A DNA stretch of 64,000 bases, from the NCBI RefSeq assembly GCF_014197205.1, contig NZ_JACIFD010000006.1:1-64000 (forward strand), in the 5' to 3' direction. This document shows positions 8,988 through 17,639 of the stretch, piece after piece. The notes beneath the pieces were generated by a model. It searched no databases, had not been told where the DNA came from, and saw nothing but the letters and a program-made list of their open reading frames with translations. The position numbers and the translations under genes were made by a program. How positions within the stretch are numbered: position 1 is the first letter of the stretch; each line of letters starts with the position of its first letter. Source of the DNA: Canibacter oris. GTDB lineage: Bacteria; Actinomycetota; Actinomycetes; Actinomycetales; Microbacteriaceae.

Positions 8988-9527
8988 CTATTCTCGTTTT
9001 GGCGACCTGACTGGGAGTTGCATTCGTCTGTTGTCCGAAGTGCGAATGTGCGAGTGGAATTCTTGGGTTGTGAAATCACTCATTGGGTGAGCTGTTGGCA
9101 TCATTATTTTTTCTTTTTCGGTTAACCGCATAAGTTCAGCATGGATTCGGTCTAAATCATCAGCAAATCGCGTTGCAGTTTGCCACGAAGGATCTAGTGC
9201 GTCTAGTCTATAAATACTTAATATTCCGACTGCTTGCCTTGCTTCATCTAGAATTTCAAAATAGTTCTCGACCTGATTTAGAAAACGTTTTTTCCTTAGT
9301 TCTTTTGAGTTTTTATTTGAGAGATAAATATCGAACTGTTTTGTTATATTTGCCGGAAAAAGTAAAAAATCTCGGGCGGTTTTGGCTTTAACTATCATTT
9401 CTAATGCATATTCAAGTCGTTTTTGTTTTGTTTTACGCTCTACATGCCTTTGGTTCATGAAGATGGGGATAATGGAACCACCTAAAGCACCGAGTAGTGC
9501 GAGGATACTTGGGATAAATATTTCCAT
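8988..9527 (-). CDS. Membrane-anchored protein of unknown function in defence island
   Basis: 179 residues. Residues 4-24 (FIPSILALLGALGGSIIPIFM) form one N-terminal membrane helix, followed by a basic stretch (RHVERKTKQKR, positive-inside) and a largely helical, charged cytoplasmic domain that may be coiled coil. I do not recognise the family. GGAAGA lies about 9 nt before the ATG. It is 105 nt downstream of the TIGR04141 gene on the same strand, so the two may form a unit. AT-rich like the rest of the island. Confidence 0.65.
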   Translation of the reverse strand: MEIFIPSILALLGALGGSIIPIFMNQRHVERKTKQKRLEYALEMIVKAKTARDFLLFPANITKQFDIYLSNKNSKELRKKRFLNQVENYFEILDEARQAVGILSIYRLDALDPSWQTATRFADDLDRIHAELMRLTEKEKIMMPTAHPMSDFTTQEFHSHIRTSDNRRMQLPVRSPKRE

Positions 9528-9632
9528 GGTCTACGGTCTTCCGGTACGATGACTGTTTATAACAGGGGTTTTATGCCTAAGAGTTTGAACTGTATTGATG
9601 TTCACGTCAACTTTGCAAAAATAAAATTATAG

Positions 9633-11312
9633 TCATTTATTCGAAATAAAGTAGCGTGTTATTTTTTTTTCGTTAGCAGCTGTGATAGGAACCTTCAAGA
9701 TTTCCAATTGTAAGCCTAAACCACGAATAAATTTAGCTTGACCCATAAGGTTAACTTTACTGAAGAAAGGCAGCCAATCTTTGCCAGTGCGCGTTGAGTC
9801 AGTAATAACTGCGAATGTTATTTTATATTTATCTCTATCTGCGGTAGTGATTGTTTCCGGAATGCTGTTTAGGTAGTTGTTTGCAGAATTTGGTGTAAGG
9901 GATTGTTGGAAATAGCTTCTGATTCTATTACGATACTGTGCATCATGAAGCAGACATTGTGAGGCAACAACTCCCTGTGCAAAAAGGTGACTCAAAGTTG
10001 CGGATTGCGATTTTCGCTTGACGTGAATCATATTTTTGTCTGATAGAGAGTATAAATCGCAAAATTCTACCCCAGAAGGTGCCCCCTCAGGGTAAATTAT
10101 CTTTTTATCCATCAAAACAATGCTGCCTTTTGAGCTTGAAGCGATTCTGCGATTGTACTCTGCTTCTTTTTCTCCCTTATTGGCGGGAGGCAATGTTAGG
10201 TTTGAGTGTGCAATCTCGTTAATTGCACTATTAACTTTTGTTGCTAAAGCTTGGTTGATCTCATACCATTCTCCTTCAAGAAGAGCATATTGTTTGTCTT
10301 TATACTGCTTTTCAGAGACCAAACACCGGTACAGAGTCCAGCGTTTTTCCGATACTCCGCTCCTGCTATATGTCACATATACGTTGCGGCTTTTTAGCTT
10401 TGAAATGTCTATTTTTTCCCGTGCCTTTTTAGTGAGCTTATTCAGGTATTCTTTCAAATCTAATTCGGTGTATTCGTAAGAACTTGTACCGGTTATTTTA
10501 AAATGTTCGATGTCTTCCCAAGCAATCACATCGGGAGGAGCTAAATAGGTCAGGTCGACGTTTATGTTGCGTAAATCGGTTATTAGCTCATTATTGAGCT
10601 CTTTAATCAGCTGAGCATCTTTTACTATGGAGAGGTCGTCAATCCAATCGTAATATTTTTTATAGTTGTTGCTGTTAAAAGTTTTCAGTATTTTTTTGCA
10701 AAAGGCAAAAAGATTCCTAATCGGAGCGGAATTTTTTCCAGATTTCCAATCTGAGTCATATGTAAACACAAGCGAATCGCCGCCAGCAATGTTGCCTTGA
10801 AAGTAGCTATTGTCTGAAGGGCTGCCAGTGACGCCACGTAAGATATCAGTAGCAGAGTCTATGCCGAAACTGTAGATACTTGTTTTTCGAGCGGAGTTTT
10901 TGCTGTTGGAGATGACGCCATCCTCATACTCTTTAAAATCAACGCTCTTTAAATCTTGTGGTTTTATTTCACTTAACACCACCTTAAGGCCAAACCGATG
11001 CTCAATTTTTGATAAATCCAAAAAGTTCCGACCGTGCCCAAAAGTCAAAGCAAAGAATCGCTTCTTAAATTTAAATAAAAAAAGAGCTGAAGAGCTTTGA
11101 ACGTTAATATTATCGAGCGCTGGATGACCGCTGAATTGTTTAAGAAAATTAGCCCATTTGGGAGTGTTTCGTATAGGGTTTTCATAGTAAATATACCCAT
11201 AATCTCCCAGTTTGGTCGTCATTGTTTGTAACTTTTTCTCTGAGTGTAAAGCCTCTTTGAAAGTGTTCACTGATTCGTTGAGCAGGTACATTGTTATACG
11301 TTGTTTTGCCAT
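9633..11312 (-). CDS. TIGR04141 / DUF6119 family sporadically distributed protein
   Basis: 559 residues. I recognise the family from its N-terminus (MAKQRITMYLLNESVNTFKEAL), the region FGIDSATDILRGVTGSP followed by AGGDSLVFTY, and the late block IHVKRKSQSATLSHLFAQGV. Members are patchily distributed and often travel in genomic islands with restriction systems; I know of no firmly established activity. No transmembrane segment or nucleotide-binding motif is obvious. The start is the ATG at 11312. The downstream gene at 8988-9527 encodes a single-pass membrane protein and could be its partner (inference). Confidence 0.8.
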   Translation of the reverse strand: MAKQRITMYLLNESVNTFKEALHSEKKLQTMTTKLGDYGYIYYENPIRNTPKWANFLKQFSGHPALDNINVQSSSALFLFKFKKRFFALTFGHGRNFLDLSKIEHRFGLKVVLSEIKPQDLKSVDFKEYEDGVISNSKNSARKTSIYSFGIDSATDILRGVTGSPSDNSYFQGNIAGGDSLVFTYDSDWKSGKNSAPIRNLFAFCKKILKTFNSNNYKKYYDWIDDLSIVKDAQLIKELNNELITDLRNINVDLTYLAPPDVIAWEDIEHFKITGTSSYEYTELDLKEYLNKLTKKAREKIDISKLKSRNVYVTYSRSGVSEKRWTLYRCLVSEKQYKDKQYALLEGEWYEINQALATKVNSAINEIAHSNLTLPPANKGEKEAEYNRRIASSSKGSIVLMDKKIIYPEGAPSGVEFCDLYSLSDKNMIHVKRKSQSATLSHLFAQGVVASQCLLHDAQYRNRIRSYFQQSLTPNSANNYLNSIPETITTADRDKYKITFAVITDSTRTGKDWLPFFSKVNLMGQAKFIRGLGLQLEILKVPITAANEKKITRYFISNK

Positions 11313-11801
11313 AATTTATTCCTCAATGTAGGTTTAACACGAAGTGTTTGATTAGGAGTAATTTATGTGGTGAAAGGTTAGCCCCACCACTCCTAACCGT
11401 CGACGGCGTGGGCAGCTACTTTTATGGCAGTGGCGGGTTGTATTGCCGGGTAGCTATAAACCACCCGAAACTTAGAGGACGAATGAATACTGAGCTCTGG
11501 AGCTTGGTAGGATTTATTGAAACAAGCGTGAGCTCCCAGTCGTTGTGGGAGTCGAGGGATTTTAATAAGGATCCTGTCATGACAAAATAATCGCATAGAT
11601 TGTCCTGCAGCGAAATATATCCTGGCTGCAGTTAGACAATCGTTATTTAAGATCCTGGCAGAATATAAATTATTGTCCTAATGTCCTTTGGGGAGCGTTT
11701 CAAGCTTAAAATTGCACTTGAAGCTGATTGTTGGTTTTACGTTCACACGCGCTGCAGCGTGCCTCGGTGATGAAAATATTTAGTTTTCTGAACTGGTCAG
11801 G
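11313..11801. other. Intergenic region before IS3 relic
   Basis: About 490 nt with mixed composition. One plus-strand frame, 11348-11590 (80 codons from TTG), contains a possible internal ATG (MNTELWSLVG) but has no ribosome-binding site or recognisable motif; I do not call it. No RNA gene or clear terminator is seen. Confidence 0.5.
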
Positions 11802-13062
11802 GGGTCTGCTGTAGGTTTTGTTGCCACTTAGCTTGCTTCACGTGTGTGGGGTAAGGAAGGATGTTGATTATGCCGAAGTTGTATTCTCAGCAGTTCAAGG
11901 CTGATGCTGTTGCGCTTGTAAATCCGGGGATTGCTCGTCGTCAGGTGTGTGCTGATTGGGGGGGTCACGTTCCTCTTTGCAAAAGTGGATCAATGAGGCT
12001 CGCCTGGATGCCTATGGGATGAGCCCCTCCATCGCTACTCAGGTGAATAAGGAAATGAGTGCTGCGTTGCGTCGGATCCGTGAGCTTTAGGAGGAAAACA
12101 CGGTTTTGCGGGCTGCGGCAGCGTATTTGTCTCAGGAAGTGATCCGCCCAAAAGAATCTTCCCGACCGTACAGAGGCTAATCGCCTCAGGGTAAGCCACG
12201 CTCAGTGTTGCGGCTCGGGTGCTGGGGCGCGTCAGGCCTACTGCAAATTGCGTTCCCAGCCATTCAGTGAACGCGAACGTCAAGACCAGCGTCTATTGGT
12301 TGAAATTGAGCGTATTCATCGTGATGACCCAGAGTTTGGCTACCGGTTCATCGCCGATGAACTCCATGCCAAAGGGCTGCATGTTTCGGAGCGCAAAGTG
12401 TGGAAGCTGTGCTCCCGGGCGGGGATTTTCTCTCAGATCCTGTCTGCTAAGCGCAAGAGTAGGAAGGCCGGCCCTGCCGTTGGTGATGACCTTCTCCAAC
12501 GTCACTTCCGCGCCGAGCGGCCTAATGTAGGTGCGGGTGGTGGATAATTATCGAGCACTGAACTAGCGCTGGGAAAATACATGTGTGTGCTCAAGGGCTT
12601 GTGCTCACGTCGCATCGTAGGTTGGGCTACGGGTGGACGCATGACCTCACGCCTGGCTGTTGATGCTTTAGATGATGTAGCGTGAACGCCGCTATCCTCG
12701 TGGGGTCATCGTTCATTCAGATCGGGGCGGGCATTCCGCTCCAGAGGTTTCTAGGCAGCCTTAACGTCTTACGAGGCACTGGGGTCGATGGGAAGAGTTG
12801 GTGTCTGCGATGATAACGCAGCGATGGAGTCCTTCTTCGCGCTCCTGCAAAAGAACGTGTTTGACCGTAAATCCTGGGCGAGTCGCTGAGAACTTTCCAT
12901 GGCTATCACGCATTGGACCAAACGCACTTACCACCGTAAACGCAGACAGCAGGCGTTGGGGAAATTGACACCAATAGAATATGAGGTCATTATGAGACAA
13001 GCCGCACCAATCGCGGTCTAAAAACCAGAAGGAAAATTGTCAACCAAACCTACAGCAGACCC
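11802..13062 (+). mobile_element. IS3-family insertion sequence, degenerate copy 1
   Basis: The terminal inverted repeats are at 11802-11823 and 13041-13062; both begin GGGTCTGCTGTAGGTTT and differ at one position over 22 nt. Between them lies a decayed OrfA/OrfB pair. No target duplication is evident. The same end sequence recurs at the intact-ended IS at 45054-46327, so all copies in the window belong to one IS group. Confidence 0.85.
11870..13021 (+). pseudogene. IS3-family transposase OrfAB, broken
   Basis: OrfA starts MPKLYSQQFKADAVAL and loses frame near 11955 at a G-run; the downstream coiled-coil part (NEARLDAYGMSPSIATQ, then ALRRIREL) ends in a TAG at the LEU-stop-EEN junction. OrfB retains HRDDPEFGYRFIADELHAKG, then SERKVWKLCSRAGIFSQ, and later pieces (SRRIVGWATGGRMTSRLAVDAL, VIVHSD), but in several frames with stops. 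The C-terminal LTPIEYEV segment survives near 12970. Clearly inactive. Confidence 0.88.
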
Positions 13063-13142
13063 TCTCTTTTGCCGGTTCAATCCTAGAACCAAGGAACATG
13101 CTTGTTACCAAAATACGCAGCCGGCTCAATATAGTATTGATT

Positions 13143-13739
13143 ATGAGTTTTGATCCCAATGATCCGCTGTTAGCAGATTTTTTAAATCTTTGCGAGCATA
13201 AATTGATTCATTTGACGGATGAAGTGATAGAAAATGGAATTCAGCCTTCAAGTATAAGTGGTATTCAAGTTAATATTAGCCACTTTCCACCTCGCCCTGG
13301 GTGCGTATATCTGTCCTGTTTCGGAAGTAGCGCTTCTGTTTTAAAAAAAAACATGCTAATAGTGGACGCTGATAAACTTGACCCTAGCCTTTTCAGAGTT
13401 GATGAGGACCGCTTCTTTGCCGCTTATACATGGAAGCTAAACTTGTATGAACCTCAACAGGATATTCCTGAGTCGATTATGATGCGAGCAAAAGGGCAAG
13501 GGGATTACCTACATCAGAGTCAGATATATGATCCACAGTGGTTTAATGATGTGCAGGAACAGTTAGATACCCCTGAGCAAGTTCTACGTTCGCTTGCAGA
13601 AGGTTCATGTGCTTACGCCGGCACTATTCCACAAAGTGCAATTAGTGAAATAATAGAATTAAAACCATCTGATAAGTGGAAATACTTTCAAACTGAAAAC
13701 TTTCGCACTCGGTCCAAAAACATCTTAAGCAGATATTGA
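13143..13739 (+). CDS. Unknown protein flanked by two IS3 relics
   Basis: 198 residues from the ATG at 13143 (an in-frame ATG at 13098 would add 15). Acidic, apparently cytosolic, with no membrane helix, signal peptide or motif that I recognise. Segments such as VNISHFPPRPGCVYLSCFGSS and EGSCAYAGTIPQSAISEIIEL look like folded globular sequence. The frame is intact whereas both flanking transposases are decayed, which hints at selection or recent arrival. The two IS copies in direct orientation make it the cargo of a composite-transposon-like unit. Confidence 0.6.
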   Translation: MSFDPNDPLLADFLNLCEHKLIHLTDEVIENGIQPSSISGIQVNISHFPPRPGCVYLSCFGSSASVLKKNMLIVDADKLDPSLFRVDEDRFFAAYTWKLNLYEPQQDIPESIMMRAKGQGDYLHQSQIYDPQWFNDVQEQLDTPEQVLRSLAEGSCAYAGTIPQSAISEIIELKPSDKWKYFQTENFRTRSKNILSRY

Positions 13740-13758
13740 TTGGAATAAATCATAGCAC

Positions 13759-15031
13759 CGGACCGCCACTGGTTTGGTTGACTTTTAGCTTGTTTCACGC
13801 ATGTGGGGTAAGGAAGGATATTAACTACGGCAAAGCTATATTCAGAGCAGTTTAAAGCTGATGCTGTCGCGCTTGCAGAATCAGGAGAATGTCACACGTG
13901 CAGGTGTGAGCTGATCTTAAGATTTCACGTTCGTCCTTGTAACAGTGGGTGACTAATTCACGTTTACAAGCTCGCGATATGAGGTTTTCTCGTGATGCAG
14001 AAGTAAATAAGGATATGACTGCTGCTATACGCCGGATTCGGGAACTTGAAGAGGAAAACACTATTCTGTGCGCGCAGCAGCTGCTTATTTATCGCAGGAG
14101 GCAATCCGCCCAAAAGGATCTTCCCGACCGTGCACAAGCTAATAGCTTCAGGGGCAAGTAAGGCTTAGTGTTGCGGCTCGGGTGTTAGGGTTTCCCGTCA
14201 TGCATACTATAAATGGTTGTTTTGCCCTATTAGTGAGAGGGAACACCAAAAGGCAGTTCTTTTAGAAGAAATACGGCGTATTCACCGTGATGATCCAGAG
14301 TTTGGTTACTTGTTTATTGCCGATGAACTCCGCGCTAAAGGCCTTACTGTTTCCGAGCGTATGGTGTGGAAACTGTGCTTAAATGCCGGGATTTTCCCCA
14401 GATTGTTTTCCGCAAGGCAATAAGAAAAGAAAGCGGGAGCTTCCGTTGGCGATGACATTCTTAAGCGTCATTTCCATGCTGACCGCCCTAACAAGGTGTG
14501 GGTGGTTGATGTTACCGAACACTGGACTGGCACAGGGAAAGTGTATGTTGTGTGCTTAAGGACTTGTGTTCGCGTCGTATCGTGGGTTGAGCTGCGGGTA
14601 GGCGCATGACCTCGCGTCTTGCTGTTGATGCTTTAGATGACGTGATGCGGGAACGCCTATACTCTCAAGGTGTTATTGTTCATTCAGATTGGGGCGGGCA
14701 ATTGAGTTCAAGGCATTTCCAGGCAGCGTTTAAAAGGTTATGGGGCGGCTGGGCCGATGGGCAGGGTTTGGTGCGTGTGGTGATAACGCAGCGATGGAAT
14801 TATTCTTCGCGTTGCCATAAAAGAATGTGTTTGATCGTAAATCTTGGGCGAGTCGCCAAGAACTTTCCACAGCGATCACACATTGGACCAAACGCACCTA
14901 CCACCGCAAACGCAGACAAAGCGCGCTCGGGAAATTGACACCAATATAATATGAGGTCATTATGAAACAAGCCGCACCAATCGCGGCCTAAAACCAGAAG
15001 GAAAACTGTCAACCAAACCCACAGCAAACTC
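13759..15031 (+). mobile_element. IS3-family insertion sequence, degenerate copy 2
   Basis: Same orientation and organisation as copy 1. The right end (15010-15031) matches the consensus end with few changes; the left end (13759-13780) keeps only about two thirds of positions. Near-identical internal landmarks (GTGGGGTAAGGAAGG near the left end; GCCGCACCAATCGCGG near the right) align with copy 1. Confidence 0.8.
13828..14991 (+). pseudogene. IS3-family transposase OrfAB, broken (copy 2)
   Basis: The OrfA start codon position is ACG. The coding remnants AKLYSEQFKADAVAL, IRRIHRDDPEFGYLFIADELRAKG, RMVWKLCLNAGIFP and TSRLAVDALDDVMRERLYSQG are spread over frames with several stops and indels. The C-terminal part again ends near the inverted repeat. 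Inactive; it has diverged independently from copy 1. Confidence 0.85.
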
Positions 15032-15127
15032 CAATGCTTTTTTGAATCGCAAAGGCTTATTTAAGAAAAGGGCATGAATGAGCTTGCACTCCTCCTTGAA
15101 TGTAAATGCTAGGATCTTTTATGTAGC

Positions 15128-16378
15128 TTAGATACGTAGTCTTACTAGTCGTGTGATGAATGACTTCTTTTGACTTTTTACGGCGTATTCCTTTAATTCG
15201 TCTATTGCCGTTTCTGCTTCTTTTTGGAGCGTTTTAAGCCCAGCGGAAAAATACTTTTGTTTCTTTTTAATCCCCAAAATTATCGTAAGCACACAGACAG
15301 TGAGTGTTAATAAAATCACATGCGCCGTGTAGAACCAGTACTGGTCATTTTTATGCGGAGTAAAGTACCAGCTAAATACAGTTACGCCAGCAAGGAGGGA
15401 AAAGCCACCTAAAGTGAATAAATACGTTGTGTCAAAAAGAAGCGGGAAAAATCTATGCTTTGGCGAGGTTAGACGTGTAATAGATTTTTCGTGTTGATTA
15501 AATATTACGGCAGCCGACAAATAAGCATCTTCCCCTTCATCGCTTGCGAACAGAACAAATGCACAACCGATTGAGAGTTGTATGAGGGGAAAAACTATAA
15601 AGTACAGACAAATCTCTGGATGCAAGAACATGCCCGACAAAACTAGAGAAGTGGCAACAAATGCTGTAATTCCAATGTACTTCGAAAGGTGTTTTTCATT
15701 AAACCTTCTACTTGTTTCTTCGATATCGGATTTAAGTGCCACTAATTTTAGATTTCGGAAAAGAGCGGTTTGTAAGTTGTTGCTCATAAAACGGCCAGGA
15801 ACATTACGGTAAACAAATATGTTGACGCAAATTAGACAAAAAATAAAACCCGTGGAAACATAGCGGTTGACTGAAAAATTATATATTAGTCCTACAAGGA
15901 GATAGCAAATCAAAGATCCCGAAAAGATTTTTATTATAGATGTTATTATAGGTGTCCTTATGGGTTTATTTGCGAAGTCAATGATGCGCTTTTTTTCTGC
16001 GGGTTTAAATTCAAAATTAACTTTGGCTAGTGCCAAGATATGTTTGTGAGCAGAAAGATTTTTTTCTTCAGCTTTCTTCAGGTGAGATTCGTAGTTATTT
16101 CTGATATAAGAAACAGCTATAAGCCCGATACACAGAGCAGAAAAGCCAGTGTAGAGGCTGACTATGTTGGGAACTGAAAATAAATCTTTATCTTTGTAGA
16201 GTAGGTGACAGATGAAGGATAAAAAGTTTTTCCAACTCAAATCTGTTTGTCCGCGAAAAATGGCAGGCAGTGCGTAAACACAAAAGAGAAATGCAGTGAG
16301 TGCAAGACAATAAGAAAGAGCAGAAAGAACGCATTTAAACAACTTATAGAGTGTATTACTCTTAATGTTTAAAATCAT
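15128..16378 (-). CDS. Multi-pass membrane protein of unknown function
   Basis: About 416 residues from the ATG at 16378 (a TTG at 16390 is also in frame). I count roughly eight hydrophobic helices: near residues 18-40, 70-90, 155-180, 185-205, 245-265, 268-290, 330-350 and 362-385, with a charged loop of about 50 residues after the second and a helical basic C-terminus. No transporter or enzyme motif is recognised. Very AT-rich, with the codon style of the DpnII island, and so part of the acquired segment. No obvious operon partner. Confidence 0.65.
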   Translation of the reverse strand: MILNIKSNTLYKLFKCVLSALSYCLALTAFLFCVYALPAIFRGQTDLSWKNFLSFICHLLYKDKDLFSVPNIVSLYTGFSALCIGLIAVSYIRNNYESHLKKAEEKNLSAHKHILALAKVNFEFKPAEKKRIIDFANKPIRTPIITSIIKIFSGSLICYLLVGLIYNFSVNRYVSTGFIFCLICVNIFVYRNVPGRFMSNNLQTALFRNLKLVALKSDIEETSRRFNEKHLSKYIGITAFVATSLVLSGMFLHPEICLYFIVFPLIQLSIGCAFVLFASDEGEDAYLSAAVIFNQHEKSITRLTSPKHRFFPLLFDTTYLFTLGGFSLLAGVTVFSWYFTPHKNDQYWFYTAHVILLTLTVCVLTIILGIKKKQKYFSAGLKTLQKEAETAIDELKEYAVKSQKKSFITRLVRLRI

Positions 16379-16540
16379 TTTGAAATCCAATTAGTAGCCA
16401 TTAGGTTCAGTGGAAACAACAATACAATGCTGCAATACTGTGCGGGAAAAATCAACACTTTTGGGTTGCAGCAGGGAAATTTTGTTTTTCCTGTGAAAAT
16501 GTGATATCAGGCGGTGCTAGTGCTAAGGCGTCAGCAAACA

Positions 16541-16715
16541 GGCCGCACAACACGATAACTACGATCAAAACTGCATAATGAGAGTGCGGGAAAAACAGGC
16601 TTCCCGTTGTTTTGAGCATTCTTCCTCACCGAGAAGCCGCATCACATCCTCGTGAGGCTGCCGGGTGTTCCGATTCAGTGCTACATCAACGCGGTGAAAA
16701 TCACCGCCAGCGGAA
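16541..16715 (-). pseudogene. Relic of a metP-metS 3' junction
   Basis: This stretch aligns by eye to the end of metP and the start of metS at about 17590-17760. Shared words include ACGATAAC, TCCTCGTG, CCGGGTGTTCC and ACCGCCA, in the same order and orientation, with many substitutions and indels. It has no open frame. It is a decayed second copy of the transporter gene tail, about 1 kb from the intact one. Confidence 0.7.
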
Positions 16716-17183
16716 AGAGAAAGAGCCGCAACTTTTCACAAATGAGGACTGACGCCGCGGTCTCTTGGGGTTGGTGAGTTTCCTGAACTGTTTCGGGGTT
16801 TCTTTATCCGCAAATTTTCGTGGTATGGGGTGATCTGCAACATACCAGGGCTGTGGCGCTTTACGCGCGGGGTTGCGCGCCCAGGCCGGGGCTGGCCAGC
16901 CGTCGCGATCCGCAATGTATAAAGCAATAGCGGCGGCCGCGGCATCAAGCCCGGCGTGCCCGGATAAAGCAGATTCATCAGTGTAAACACTGATAGCGTC
17001 TTCGAGTGTGCCTCACTGCAAATTGGCGTGATAAAAATCAAGAGACTGGGCAACAAGCAACCGCCACAGCGTGGTGTCAGACTCATTTCTAAGCCGTTCA
17101 AAGTCTTCGAATAAAAACGCCAAAGTTTCTGAGGTGCGCTGAAACTTCTCGCCTGTAACCTGCTCGTAAAGCGTGATAGTCAT
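16701..17183 (-). pseudogene. Hypothetical gene split by an in-frame TGA
   Basis: From ATG 17183 the frame reads MTITLYEQVTGEKFQRTSET and on to FYHANLQ, then a TGA (17013-17015), then continues in the same frame (GTLEDAISVYTDESALSGHA, YIADRDGWPAPAWARNPARK, WYVADHPIPRKFADK) to a stop at 16701-16703. The protein-like character and high GC on both sides of the TGA show one ancestral gene of about 160 codons with a nonsense mutation. The last part runs into the metP relic, so the original 3' end is also lost. Function unknown. Confidence 0.7.
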
Positions 17184-17242
17184 GATTGTTAACCCAAAAT
17201 CTGAAACCTGATAAGTCACACACTACCGTAAAGAGCATAAAA

Positions 17243-17272
17243 GTGTGGGGCTGGAATCACACAGCCCCACAC
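17243..17272. terminator. Hairpin terminator
   Basis: An 11-bp perfect stem, GTGTGGGGCTG (17243-17253) with CAGCCCCACAC (17262-17272), and an 8-nt loop. It lies downstream of metS on the minus strand, with A/T sequence (ATAAAA) next to it on the 3' side in that direction. It could serve either strand. Confidence 0.6.
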
Positions 17273-17474
17273 CAGATAGCCGTTGAGAGAAATCACTCGG
17301 TGAGAAAGTCTCTCGGCTACATATTATGCCCGCAGCCGCCGGGCTAACCTCGGGCGGGGATCCACCTCAGGCATGTTGGCGGGTTCTGGGGCCCAGTGGT
17401 CCACGGCGGGCGGCGGCGTAGCGGCGGCATGCGAAGCGCTCGGTGAGTTCGCCGCCGCCTGCAGCGCGGCAGCA

Positions 17475-17639
17475 CTAGGAGTCGCTGGCGCTAGGCGCTG
17501 CGGCAGCAGGAGCCTTGGCAGCGGGCGCCTCGGCGGCGTCGGGGGTGCGCAGGGTGCGCAGGGCGACGGTGGTGGCGACCAGGCCGCCCCACACGATAAC
17601 CACGGTCAGCACCAGCATGATCAAAGCTGCGGGTGTCAT
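17475..17639 (-). CDS. metS: MetS-like small subunit of NSS transporter
   Basis: 54 residues: MTPAALIMLVLTVVIVWGGL forms one membrane helix, then a short Ala/Pro-rich tail. In Corynebacterium the two-component methionine/alanine importer MetPS needs such a small subunit encoded right after the transporter. Here the metS ATG overlaps the metP stop by one base (TAATG), which supports the pairing. Too short for most gene finders. Confidence 0.8.
   Translation of the reverse strand: MTPAALIMLVLTVVIVWGGLVATTVALRTLRTPDAAEAPAAKAPAAAAPSASDS

Noticed and set aside
8893-9090. 65-codon plus-strand frame
   Set aside because: It overlaps the better supported minus-strand membrane protein and has no motif or good start.
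11348-11590. 80-codon plus-strand frame between TIGR04141 gene and IS relic
   Set aside because: TTG start without ribosome-binding site, no similarity recognised; left as intergenic.
12248-12547. IS3 OrfB fragment as an intact gene
   Set aside because: It is only part of a transposase broken by stops and frameshifts on both sides.
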